Part shown: in pieces, positions 56,001 through 63,256 of the stretch
How positions within the stretch are numbered: position 1 is the stretch's first letter
Layout: each line of letters opens with the position of its first letter
Assembly (NCBI GenBank): GCA_963774445.1
Contig: CAVZFC010000019.1
Location: forward strand, 1,116,001-1,180,000
DNA length: 64,000 bases
Reading direction: 5' to 3'
DNA from: CAVUQH01 sp963774445
Lineage (GTDB): Bacteria; Myxococcota_A; Polyangia; Haliangiales; Haliangiaceae
Position numbers and translations under genes: made by a program
The notes under the pieces: generated by a model
What the model was told of the DNA's origin: nothing
What the model saw: only the letters and a program-made list of their open reading frames with translations
The model's database searches: none

Positions 56001-56665
56001 CGAACCGCCGGCGGGTCGCGGTGTTCCTTGGCCGCCAGCACGTTGACCAGCGAGCCGGTGAACGGCGTGGCTCCGGTGAGCGCCTGGTAGAGGATCACGC
56101 CGACCGCGTACCAGTCTGCAGCCGGGCCGACCGGCTGGCCGCGCACGTGCTCGGGCGCGATGTACGCGGCGGTGCCGACGATGTCGTCGTCGCTCGACTG
56201 CTGGAGCGCCGGCCGCGCCAGCCCGAAGTCGACGATCACCAGGCGGCCCTCGGCGACCAGCACGTTGGACGGCTTGATGTCGCGGTGGACCACGCCGGCG
56301 GCGTGCAGCGCGGACAGCCCGGCTGCCAGCTGTTCGATCGCGCGCAAGGTGCGGGCGGCGCGCGCCCCCGGATCCGGCGCGCTGCGGATCCACGACAGCA
56401 CGTCCTGCCCGTCGATCCGCTCCATCACCAGCAGCCAGTCGTCCCCTTCGGTGAGCAGCTCGTGGAAGACCACCAGGTTCGGGTGGGCAACGTCGGCCAG
56501 GGCACGAAACTCGCGCTTGAGCTGATAGACGGCGTCGGCGTCGACCCGGTGCAGCACCTTGAGCGCGACGCGGACGCCGCGGGCGTGGTCGACAGCGTCG
56601 TAGACCACCCCGCTGGCGCCGCCGCCGAGGCGGTGCAGCCGTTCGAAGCGAGAGCCCTCGTTCAT
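53060..56665 (-). CDS. Ser/Thr protein kinase with AAA-type ATPase and TPR-like C-terminus
   Basis: 1,201 residues. A Hanks-type kinase occupies about 8-265: Gly loop LGGGASGVVYDA, VK-lysine VALKVLHRV, HRDIKPSNVLV and DFGLARPALQQ. An ATPase of the STAND/AAA_16 type follows (about 275-560): Walker A GQTGMGKTAL and Walker B TILWIDDLQWGD. The C-terminal half is Ala/Arg-rich helical repeats (TPR-like). This architecture matches the PknK/SARP-like predicted signal integrators common in myxobacteria. ATGA overlap with the D-cysteine desulfhydrase-like gene. No transmembrane helix, so cytosolic. Confidence 0.9.
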   Translation of the reverse strand: MNEGSRFERLHRLGGGASGVVYDAVDHARGVRVALKVLHRVDADAVYQLKREFRALADVAHPNLVVFHELLTEGDDWLLVMERIDGQDVLSWIRSAPDPGARAARTLRAIEQLAAGLSALHAAGVVHRDIKPSNVLVAEGRLVIVDFGLARPALQQSSDDDIVGTAAYIAPEHVRGQPVGPAADWYAVGVILYQALTGATPFTGSLVNVLAAKEHRDPPAVRSRAPDASPTLATLCDRLLTCDPAARAGAADISAALGSDAPATGAETDVELVGRHHQLEALEGALRRVEGGACVTVQLCGQTGMGKTALAHTFVSRAAEAGRALVLAGRCYERESVPYKAFDNLIDALADTLDELPRADVDALIPPDAGALVRLFPVLRRVEALAQATAPDPAVDPFELRHRAGTALRELLSRLSRARPTILWIDDLQWGDTDSAALLGELTRPPDAPPVLICATVRTDDDDDELLDRMVRARLERAAAGTVLRVAVGPLDPTSSRELALALLGDHEGANDAANAIAWEAAGNPLFIRELVAFVRSGRVLERGGDAPSVTLEEVLRHRFERLPHRAHEMLDVIAVAGGPLRLRDAARAARLPNDGTAEAAILRAAILVRGRATLPDDFVEILHDRVRDAAVGALSDERQRELHRRLALTLESDPRADAEALARHWHEAGEKEHACRYTLRAAHEAAEALAFDRAAALFAQYLEDDNLAQAERHDAEVARAEALASAGLGAEAGQAFLAAMDSAPDQTVAAYLEGRAAEQLLRAGRVDDGLAVLERGLAAHGQRLPKSSRATLASLLYHRARLRLSGLSFRPRDAREVPADRLAAIDALWGATSGLAMIDPVRAAELQTRALRLSLAAGERVRVCRALAGEAMLVATGGTRSAARTDALVERNEALAAELGTPYPRAIARMGRAYACFLRGDWRGTIKAALPAIGLFRNHCAGSWWELTLTRHLMLWSMAYRGQLDELARRVPPALREAEARGDLYAWTMLSTGLLNWAWLGKDDVDVARERLAYAEHRWSIERYHLQHYNHMLARTQLDLYVGAAADAARRVEAGWRALSASMLLRTQQVRLEAVALRARAALAAGLAGDDTARRRAGAEARALLRERVGWSTPLGGLVLAALAAADGDDEGAARRLGDLPAAFEAAEMPLHAHVVRYRLGRLEGGDAGAERADAAEEAMRTSGVGNPTAWAQMIAPWPG

Positions 56666-57669
56666 CCGAGCGACGGCTCGAGGGCGTCACCGGCGGCCAT
56701 GGTCCCGAAGGCGCCGCCAGTGTGGATGAATACCACCCGCTGCCCGAACCGCCCGCGACCGCTGGCCAGCTCTCGCGTCATGCCGAAGAACGCCTTGCCG
56801 GTGTAGGTCGGGTCGAGGATCAACCCCTCGCGCCGCGCCACCGCCACCAGCAGCTCGAGCTCCTCTGGGCGCGACTTGCCGTAGCCGCGGCCGACGTAGC
56901 CGTCGACGATTTCGATGTCGGCGCCGCTGGCCCCGGCGCCGCGGCCGTAGCGCTCGGTGAAGTCGGCGCAGATCGAATCGATGATGCCGGTGAAGTAGTC
57001 GGCGTCATCGCACACGTTGACGCAGGCGAGGCCGGCGTCGAGGCCGCACAGGCGCGCGCCCAGCACCAGCCCGGCGCTGGTGCCACCCGAGCCGCAGGCG
57101 TGGATCACGGTGGTCGGCAGCGCCGGCAGCGCCGCCAGGTCGGCGGCTAGCTCGGCGGCGCAGCGGACGTAGCCCCAGGCGCCGACCGCGTTGGAGCCGC
57201 CCTCGGGAATGACGTACGGCGCCCTGCCGGCGCTGCGCAGTCGCTCGGCCTCGCGCGCCATCAGCGCCGCGCTGCGGCCGTACTCGTCGTAGCTGATCCA
57301 GACGATTTCGGCGCCGGCCAGCCGATCGAGGAGGATGTTGCCGCCCAGCGCCGGCGGCGCCGACGGATCGCGCGTGCGCAGGAGCAACGTGCAGCCCAGC
57401 CCGGTGCGCGCGGCGGCAAACGCGGTGGCGCGGGCGTGGTTGGACTGCTCGCCGCCGCAGGTGATCAGGTGATCGGCGCCGGCGGCGCGGGCGTCCGCGA
57501 GCAGGAACTCGAGCTTGCGCACCTTGTTGCCGGTGAGCTCGAGGCCGGTCAGGTCGTCGCGCTTGACCCACAGCTCGACCCCCAGCTCGGCGCCGGTGCG
57601 GGGCAGCGGCTCGAGCGGCGTGGGCGCCCGCGCCAGCTCGACCCGCGGCGGATAGTCGATGGCGGTCAT
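56662..57669 (-). CDS. D-cysteine desulfhydrase / ACC deaminase-like PLP enzyme
   Basis: 335-residue fold-type II PLP enzyme. Motifs: WVKRDDLTGLELTGNKVRKLE with the PLP lysine in NKVRKLE, ITCGGEQSNHARATA, YVIPEGGSNAVGAWGYV, HACGSGGTSAGL (phosphate loop) and IHTGGAFG. These fit DcyD-type D-cysteine desulfhydrases and their ACC-deaminase relatives; residues alone do not separate the two. It is the first gene of a pair whose second member is the large kinase. Confidence 0.86.
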   Translation of the reverse strand: MTAIDYPPRVELARAPTPLEPLPRTGAELGVELWVKRDDLTGLELTGNKVRKLEFLLADARAAGADHLITCGGEQSNHARATAFAAARTGLGCTLLLRTRDPSAPPALGGNILLDRLAGAEIVWISYDEYGRSAALMAREAERLRSAGRAPYVIPEGGSNAVGAWGYVRCAAELAADLAALPALPTTVIHACGSGGTSAGLVLGARLCGLDAGLACVNVCDDADYFTGIIDSICADFTERYGRGAGASGADIEIVDGYVGRGYGKSRPEELELLVAVARREGLILDPTYTGKAFFGMTRELASGRGRFGQRVVFIHTGGAFGTMAAGDALEPSLG

Positions 57670-57720
57670 GGCCGCATGGTCGCACAGCCGCGAGGCGCGG
57701 TCACTCGGCGAGCGAGGCGG

Positions 57721-57740
57721 CAAAAGCAGCCGTGGGCTGC
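57721..57740 (-). terminator. Intrinsic terminator after the glyoxalase II-like gene
   Basis: On the minus strand, GCAGCC-CAC-GGCTGC (6-bp stem) is followed by TTTTG. It lies 20 nt past the stop of the MBL-fold gene and 52 nt before the next minus-strand start. Confidence 0.72.
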
Positions 57741-57760
57741 CCACACGGCGGTCTTTGCTA

Positions 57761-58399
57761 TCACACGGTCACGAACGGGTTCTTCAGCGACTCGTCGCCG
57801 ATCGTCGTGAAGTCGCCGTGGCCGGGGATGACGGCGGTGTCCGGATCCATGGTGTAGAGACGCTCGCGGATCGAGCGGACGATGGCGCGGGAGTCGCCGC
57901 CGGGCAGGTCGGTGCGGCCGATGCCGCGGCGGAACAGGGTGTCGCCGGCAAACAGGACCCGCTCGTTGCCGTCGGTGACCTCGAAGCAGACCGAGCCGGG
58001 GGTGTGCCCGGGGGTGTGGATGACCAGGGCGCTGCGCTTGCCGAAGGTGACGGTGTCGCCGTCGGCGACGAACCGGTCGACCGGCACGACGTCGCGCACG
58101 CGCACGCCGAACATCGCCGCCTGCATCTGGATGCCGTCGTAGAGCGGCAGGTCGTCCCGGTGCAGGCAGATGCTGCCCCCGTGGCTCTCCTTGACGTCGC
58201 GGGTGGCGAAGATGTGATCGAGGTGGGCGTGGGTGTGGACGATCGCCGTGACCGTCAGGTCGTAGTGCTCGATGACCTCGCGGATCCGATCGGTGGCGCC
58301 GCCGGGATCGACCACGACCGCTTCCTTGGTATCGGCGCACGCCAGGACGGTGCAGTTGCACGCCAGCGGGCCTGCCGGGAAGGTCTCTCGGAGCATCAT
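57761..58399 (-). CDS. MBL-fold metallo-hydrolase, glyoxalase II-like
   Basis: 212 residues. ETFPAGPLACNCTVLACADT opens as in hydroxyacylglutathione hydrolase-like proteins. Metal site: THAHLDHIFA, PGHTPGSVCF, LFAGDTLFRRGIGRTDLPGGD and PGHGDFTTIGDE. It probably cleaves small thioesters such as S-lactoylglutathione, which would fit with gshB in the window, though this is inference. ATGs at 58411, 58399 and 58396 are possible; 58399 sits where family members start. Confidence 0.85.
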   Translation of the reverse strand: MMLRETFPAGPLACNCTVLACADTKEAVVVDPGGATDRIREVIEHYDLTVTAIVHTHAHLDHIFATRDVKESHGGSICLHRDDLPLYDGIQMQAAMFGVRVRDVVPVDRFVADGDTVTFGKRSALVIHTPGHTPGSVCFEVTDGNERVLFAGDTLFRRGIGRTDLPGGDSRAIVRSIRERLYTMDPDTAVIPGHGDFTTIGDESLKNPFVTV

Positions 58400-58411
58400 G
58401 TAGCCCACCAT

Positions 58412-58521
58412 ACACCGGGGATCGTAAACGGCAACTACCTAAAATGTATTGAGATTGTTGGAATCGTGACGTGAGCCCCACTCGGGAGCGCGGACAACTT
58501 GACTCCGGCAGCGGCGGTGCC
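58412..58521. promoter_or_regulatory. AT-richer divergent region before MBL-fold gene and small peptide
   Basis: About 35 nt near 58435-58470 (including CTAAAATGTATTGAGATTG) are clearly less GC-rich than the surroundings, as expected for a promoter. It lies between the minus-strand MBL gene and a plus-strand small ORF. No specific hexamers can be assigned with confidence. Confidence 0.35.
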
Positions 58522-58635
58522 ATGCTCCGCCCCGTGTCGTACCGACCGTCCCAGAACGAGCCCATCGGGGCCGGCGCCATCGTCGCGGCGCTGGCCGCGT
58601 TCACGATGGCCCTCGCCGCCTACTTCCTGAACTGA
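58522..58635 (+). CDS. Possible 37-residue small membrane protein
   Basis: ATG 58522 opens 37 codons reading MLRPVSYRPSQNEP then one hydrophobic helix (GAGAIVAALAAFTMALAAYFL) and an Asn before TGA. It fits the pattern of a single-pass small protein with the N-terminus inside. GTG 58534 is an alternative start. No ribosome site is evident; support is only composition and the helix. Confidence 0.4.
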   Translation: MLRPVSYRPSQNEPIGAGAIVAALAAFTMALAAYFLN

Positions 58636-58749
58636 CCCGGGCGTTGCCCGGCGTCGTTCGTGACGATCGCGGCCGGCCCCGCCTGGCCGAAACTGCCCGC
58701 TGAAGCCGGCTCGACTTGAGCTAGACTCCGGCCCGCAGAGGGGGAACGC

Positions 58750-60504
58750 ATGCGCCTGGACTCGCTCGTTGGAATCGCCGGAGTATCACTGGTTTGCGCG
58801 CTGGCAGCGTGCGGAGACGACGGCGGCGGCGGCGGTGGCGCTCCGGACGCCGGCCTCGGCGGGCCACGGACGCCGTTCCCCGACCAGGTCTGCCCCGGCT
58901 CGGACGGCTGCACCGGCGACGGCGACGGCGTGCTGAAGGTGGGCGCCGCCCAGGTCGAGATCACTCCCAACCTCGACGACTACGAGACCGAGTACACCGA
59001 CGACAACGGCGACGGTGAGTGGGAGTCGGGCGAGGCCTACGTTGACAAGAACGGCAACAACATGTTCGACGCGGTCTGGCTGGCCGGCTTCGGCACCGGC
59101 CGGCCGGCGACCAGCGTGCACGCGCCGATCTGGGTGCGCGCGATCGTCTTCGAGTGGAACGACCTGCGCTTCGCCCTGGTCACGGTCGACTGCGTCGGCT
59201 GGATGGCCAACGAGATCGACGCGACCCGCGAGATGCTGCCGGCGTCACTGGGGATCGACCACCTGCTGATGCAGGCGACCCACGTCCACGAGGCACCCGA
59301 CACGCTGGGCCTGTGGGGGCGGCAGGAGCTGGAGACCGGCATCGATCCGGACTACCAGCAGTCGATCCGCGAGAAGGCGGTGCAGGCGGTGACCGACGCG
59401 GTCGGCGCGCTCGAGCCGGTGTCGATGTCGTACGCGGTGACCCAGACCCTGGACGAGAGCGGCTCGGCGCGGCCGTACGTCGGCGACGGGCGCGATCCCA
59501 ACATTCTGGATCCGACGATGACGGTGGTGCAGTTCAAGTCGGTGGCCGCGCCGGACCGCTCGGTGGCGACGCTGATCCACTGGTCGGCGCACCCGGAGTA
59601 CTCGGGCAGCCACAACGACGCCATCACCCCCGACTACATCTACATGCTGCGCGACGGCGTCGAGAACGGCCTGCCGGCCGAGCCGGATCGCAGCCTGCCG
59701 GCGGTGGATGGCCTCGGCGGCGAGGTGATCTTCCTGCAGGGAACGCTGGGCGGGCAGATCGGCCCGCACGGCACCCGGCCGATCGCCGCCGACGGCACCG
59801 AGATCACCGGTGAGGGGCTCGACCGGGCCGACGCCGTCGGTCGCAACGTCGCCCGGCTGGCGCTCGACGCGATCACCAGCACCGACAAGGTGGTCAACGT
59901 GACCAGCCCGTCGCTGGAGTTTCGCACCGGCGCCATCGACCTGGCGGTGGAGAACACCTTCTATCACGTGGCCAGCATCGTCGGCGTCTTCGACCGCCAG
60001 TTCCACGGCAACGATCCGAGTAAGCCGCTGGGCCCGACCAACGTTCCGTACATCGACTCGCGCGTGACCTACCTGCGCGTGGGAACGCTGGGCGTGATCA
60101 CGGCGCCCGGCGAGCTGCACCCGGAGCTGTTCATCGGCGGCTACGACGGCGAGTTCAGCTACGACGCGCCGATCATCGACCCCAACAACCCGAACCCGCC
60201 GGTGCTGGCCAACGCGCCGCAGCCGCCGTACCTGCGCCAGCTGATCCTCGACGAGCCCGGCGTCAACCACGCCATCTGTCTGGGCCTGGCCGAAGACATG
60301 ATCGGCTACATCGTTCCCAGCTACAACTACCAGCTCGACGACAACACGCCGTATGTCGAAGAGGCTCCCGGCGACCACTACGAAGAGACCAACTCGGTCG
60401 GGCCGCTGGTCGAGGAGCAGGCCGTCGGCTCGATGCGCGCGCTCATCCAGTGGCAGCCGGGCGACAGCACCAGCAGCACCGGCAAGACCGGCACCGGCTA
60501 CTGA
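58750..60504 (+). CDS. Neutral/alkaline ceramidase-like lipoprotein
   Basis: 584 residues. Lipoprotein signal ends LVCALAAC; a Gly/Asp-rich spacer follows. VGAAQVEITPN is the usual start of the neutral/alkaline ceramidase N-terminal domain, with VTVDCVGWMANEID, ATHVHEAPDT (metal His) and IHWSAHPEYSG as further site motifs. A short Ca2+-like acidic loop (TDDNGDGEWESGE) is inserted early. The C-terminal part is shorter than in full ceramidases. It may act on surface lipids or amides; the substrate is not proven. Its TGA begins the family 3 repeat region. Confidence 0.74.
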   Translation: MRLDSLVGIAGVSLVCALAACGDDGGGGGGAPDAGLGGPRTPFPDQVCPGSDGCTGDGDGVLKVGAAQVEITPNLDDYETEYTDDNGDGEWESGEAYVDKNGNNMFDAVWLAGFGTGRPATSVHAPIWVRAIVFEWNDLRFALVTVDCVGWMANEIDATREMLPASLGIDHLLMQATHVHEAPDTLGLWGRQELETGIDPDYQQSIREKAVQAVTDAVGALEPVSMSYAVTQTLDESGSARPYVGDGRDPNILDPTMTVVQFKSVAAPDRSVATLIHWSAHPEYSGSHNDAITPDYIYMLRDGVENGLPAEPDRSLPAVDGLGGEVIFLQGTLGGQIGPHGTRPIAADGTEITGEGLDRADAVGRNVARLALDAITSTDKVVNVTSPSLEFRTGAIDLAVENTFYHVASIVGVFDRQFHGNDPSKPLGPTNVPYIDSRVTYLRVGTLGVITAPGELHPELFIGGYDGEFSYDAPIIDPNNPNPPVLANAPQPPYLRQLILDEPGVNHAICLGLAEDMIGYIVPSYNYQLDDNTPYVEEAPGDHYEETNSVGPLVEEQAVGSMRALIQWQPGDSTSSTGKTGTGY

Positions 60505-60567
60505 CCGGGGTCGGAGCCAACTTTCGCAACTTGTTCTCCGCACCTACCCGTAATTAGCCGCGAAAAC
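60502..60567. repeat. Family 3 element, extra left-end unit (66 bp)
   Basis: A tandem copy of the left end (TGACCGGGGTCGGAGCC and on to CCGCGAAAA), period 66, immediately before the full copy at 60568. The TGA at its start is the ceramidase-like gene's stop codon. Confidence 0.8.
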
Positions 60568-60729
60568 TGACCGGGGTCGGAGCCAACTTTCGCAACTTGT
60601 TCTCCGCACCTACCCGTAATTAGCCGCGAAATCTGCTTCAGCCCACCCACGCGACCCGGTGAGGCTAATTTAGCCTGCAGATCCGCGGGGATACGCGACG
60701 AAAGTTGCGAAAGTTGGCTCCGACCCTCA
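60568..60729. repeat. Family 3 MITE-like element, copy B (162 bp)
   Basis: Near-identical in length and very similar in sequence to 44870-45030. Inverted ends share GGTCGGAGCCAACTTTCGCA. A perfect internal palindrome AGGCTAATTTAGCCT lies at 60662-60676. The right end contains the TGA stop of the next minus-strand gene. No ORF. Confidence 0.85.
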
Positions 60730-61956
60730 CTGGTCGAGGGTGGTTAGGCGGTCGCGGGCGCGGTCGGCGAGGGGGTCGGCGGGGTGGCTGTCGATCAGGC
60801 GGCGCAGGGTTTTGGCGACGAGGTCGGAGCGGCCGGCGGCTTGTTGTACTTCGGCGACCAGCCACAGGGCGCCGGGGACGAGGTCGCTCTGCGGGTGCTC
60901 GGCGAGCAGGCGATTGACGCAGGCTAGCACCTCGCGGCTATCGCCGGCGGCGTGGGCGGCGCGGGCGGCGGTGACGAGGTCGCGGTCGGAGGCGGCGGCA
61001 TCGGGGGCCGGCGCGGTGGTGGTCGCGGCGGACGCCTCGCCGCCGGCGACGACGCGCGCGACCGGAGGCTGCGGCGCCTGCTGCTGGTGGCCCATGTACG
61101 GCTCGCACAGTGCGCCGAGGAGCCGTCCGCGCAGCGCCATCGGGATGTACAGCGCGAAGTAGCCGACGATCACCGGCAGCACCGGGATCGGCATTCGCGC
61201 GATGCCGCCGGCGATGAATAGGGCGCCGATCTGCTCGACCACCAGCAGGCCGTAGAACAGCAGCACGGCCAGCAGGTACTGGACGCCGAAGCGGCGCAGC
61301 GTGCGTACCCAGACCCGCGGGTCGTACATTGCCAGCACCGAGCGGGTGAGCGCGGCGATCGCCAGGAGCAGCGGCAGGAACAAGACCCCGGCGGAGAGCA
61401 GGATCAGCGGCCCGCGCAGATCTGCGAGTGAGCGAACTGAGCCGCCGAACAGCGACACGCCGGCCCAGATGAAGGCGCCGACGATCGGCGCCACCGCCGC
61501 CAGGTAGCGGACCAGCGGCTCGAACAGTTCGTCGATGGCGCTGAAGTCGGGCGGCGTGAGGTCGGGATCGCCGTGGGCGCTGGTCTCGATGATGCGGAAG
61601 TAGACGCCCGCCTCGAACGACAGCCCCAACCAACCGCCGATCAACGGCACGAAGCGGAGCACGTATCGGGCGATCGCCAGCCCCAGCAGCGAGAACAGCA
61701 CCTCCGGGTGCATGATGTAGCCGGCGACATCGCCCAGCCGCCGCCACAGCGGCACGATGACGCCGCGTCTCGCCGCTGCCGCCGTCGCGGTGAGCTTGCC
61801 CAGATCCTCGACCATCCCGCCGCAGTCAACGTGCTCCAGCACCGGGTTCAGCCCCGAGGCCAGCTTCTTCACGCAGTCGCCGCAGGCGTCCTCACCGCAC
61901 CGGGGGCAGTGGTAGCGCGCCTCCACCGACGGGTGCCGCGGGCAGGAGAACTGCAC
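60727..61956 (-). CDS. B-box-type zinc-finger, multi-helix membrane protein with TPR-like tail
   Basis: 409 residues. An N-terminal B-box-like cluster: CPRHPSVEARYHCPRCGEDAC and a following DCV. About six membrane helices occupy 80-300 (VLFSLLGLAIARYVLRFVPLIGG; LILLSAGVLFLPLLLAIAALT; YLLAVLLFYGLLVVEQIGALFI; VLPVIVGYFALYIPMAL), resembling a DUF4013/Yip1-like region. A 50-residue Ala/Pro linker leads to helical TPR-like repeats (VLACVNRLLAEHPQSDLVPGALWLVAEVQQAAG). GTG 61956 chosen over TTG 61959. Function unknown; a membrane scaffold is possible. Confidence 0.73.
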   Translation of the reverse strand: MQFSCPRHPSVEARYHCPRCGEDACGDCVKKLASGLNPVLEHVDCGGMVEDLGKLTATAAAARRGVIVPLWRRLGDVAGYIMHPEVLFSLLGLAIARYVLRFVPLIGGWLGLSFEAGVYFRIIETSAHGDPDLTPPDFSAIDELFEPLVRYLAAVAPIVGAFIWAGVSLFGGSVRSLADLRGPLILLSAGVLFLPLLLAIAALTRSVLAMYDPRVWVRTLRRFGVQYLLAVLLFYGLLVVEQIGALFIAGGIARMPIPVLPVIVGYFALYIPMALRGRLLGALCEPYMGHQQQAPQPPVARVVAGGEASAATTTAPAPDAAASDRDLVTAARAAHAAGDSREVLACVNRLLAEHPQSDLVPGALWLVAEVQQAAGRSDLVAKTLRRLIDSHPADPLADRARDRLTTLDQ

Positions 61957-61968
61957 CAACCGATGGTA

Positions 61969-62343
61969 TCAAAAGGTCAGGTAGCGTGCCCAGTCGCCGT
62001 GCTCGATGAGCTCGCCGCGGGCGGCGGCGGCCGGGTCGGCCAGCGCGTAGACCCACGCCCAGGCCTCGCTGCCGTCGGCCCGGTGGGCGCGCACGAGGAT
62101 TCGCCGGTAGCTGGCGCCCTCGTAGGCATCGAGCAACAGGAACGCGGCCGCCAGGTCGCACAGCGTGACCAGCTCGCCGTGGATCTGGTGATCGCCGTCC
62201 GTGATTACGGCCGGGTAGCCCTCGGGCATGGCGTACATCGCGCCGGTCATGGTCGCCGGCTCCGATGCGACCACGTGGTCGCCGATCAGCGAGCGCGCCG
62301 TCTGGCCGCTGCGCAGTGTGCCGTAGACGAACACCCGGTCCAC
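61969..62343 (-). CDS. Gamma-glutamylcyclotransferase (AIG2-like) family protein
   Basis: About 124 residues from GTG 62343. RVFVYGTLRSGQTARSLIG is the conserved substrate loop of the GGCT fold; AFLLLDAYEGASYRRILV contains the catalytic-type glutamate of the E/DxYEG motif. It may release 5-oxoproline from gamma-glutamyl peptides. GTG 62400 is in frame but would add 19 residues with no homology. AGGAGG lies only a few bases before GTG 62343, so the exact start is uncertain. Confidence 0.77.
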   Translation of the reverse strand: MDRVFVYGTLRSGQTARSLIGDHVVASEPATMTGAMYAMPEGYPAVITDGDHQIHGELVTLCDLAAAFLLLDAYEGASYRRILVRAHRADGSEAWAWVYALADPAAAARGELIEHGDWARYLTF

Positions 62344-62424
62344 CACCTCCTGCGCCGCCGTCGTCCACCCCGGCTCGCGTTGCCGTCTCCTCCCAGCCAC
62401 GGGCAGAGGGTAGCGCAGGTCGAG

Positions 62425-63192
62425 CTACCGGGCATCACGTGCGGCGCCGGCGGCCAGCTGGCGGGTATGCGGGAGCAGCGAAGCGTCGCCCGGGCGACCG
62501 TGACCGGGCACGACGACGTCAACGCGCCCGCCGTAGCGCGCGATGAGGCGATCGATCGTCGCCGGCCAGGCGTCAACGTCGGCGTCGGAGGTGTTGCCGA
62601 TCCAGTCGGTCGTGTCCGCGCGGACGAGGCAGCCGCCGAACAGCAATCGATCGCGCGCGACGTAGACGACGCTGTTGTCGCGGGTGTGGCCAGGCCCCGG
62701 GTAGTACAGCTCGATCCGGATGTCGCCGAGATCGATCGTCGCCTCGGTGTCGAACGGGTGGTCGATCGCGGCGCCGGCGGTGCCCAGGAGCTCGCGCGTG
62801 CGCCGCGTGGCATAGACCGGGATGCCCGCGGCCCGAGCGACGACGACCCCACCCGCGCGGTCGTCGTGAAAGTGGGTCGCGACCATCGCCACCGGCGCGC
62901 GTCCGGTGGCGGCGCGCACCCGATTGATCAGCCACTCGGTTTGCGCCGGCGTCCATGCCGTGTCGACGACCACCGCCCCTCGCCGCCCGACGATGATCAA
63001 ACCGTTGGCCTCGACCCGGCCGTAGGTCGCGACCTCGGCGGCGCTGACGTGTCGCCACACGTGCTCGGTCAGGCGCGACACGGAGATGTCGGGCCCGCTC
63101 GCGCCATCGAGCGCCGTGGCTCGCGCCGGCGCCGGCGGCGAGCCCGCGCAACCGGTCGCCAAGAGGAGCATGGTCGCGAGTCGTCTCGTCAC
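62425..63192 (-). CDS. Class B1 metallo-beta-lactamase-type lipoprotein
   Basis: 255 residues; signal VTRRLATMLLLATGC with lipid cysteine at 15. All six zinc ligands of subclass B1 are in place: H107, H109 and D111 in THFHDDRAGG, H169 in GPGHTRDNSVV, C188 in LFGGCLVRA and H231 in PGHG. GLIIVGRRGAVVVDTAW precedes them as in B1 enzymes. NDM-1 is also a lipoprotein. Whether it hydrolyses beta-lactams is unknown. GTG 63210 is an alternative start. The GGCT gene lies 25-82 nt downstream. Confidence 0.85.
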   Translation of the reverse strand: MTRRLATMLLLATGCAGSPPAPARATALDGASGPDISVSRLTEHVWRHVSAAEVATYGRVEANGLIIVGRRGAVVVDTAWTPAQTEWLINRVRAATGRAPVAMVATHFHDDRAGGVVVARAAGIPVYATRRTRELLGTAGAAIDHPFDTEATIDLGDIRIELYYPGPGHTRDNSVVYVARDRLLFGGCLVRADTTDWIGNTSDADVDAWPATIDRLIARYGGRVDVVVPGHGRPGDASLLPHTRQLAAGAARDAR

Positions 63193-63256
63193 CGCGGCCC
63201 AACGCGCCACTGCGGCCGGCTATTCCCGCTGGATCTCACCGCGACGGGGCCCCGGC

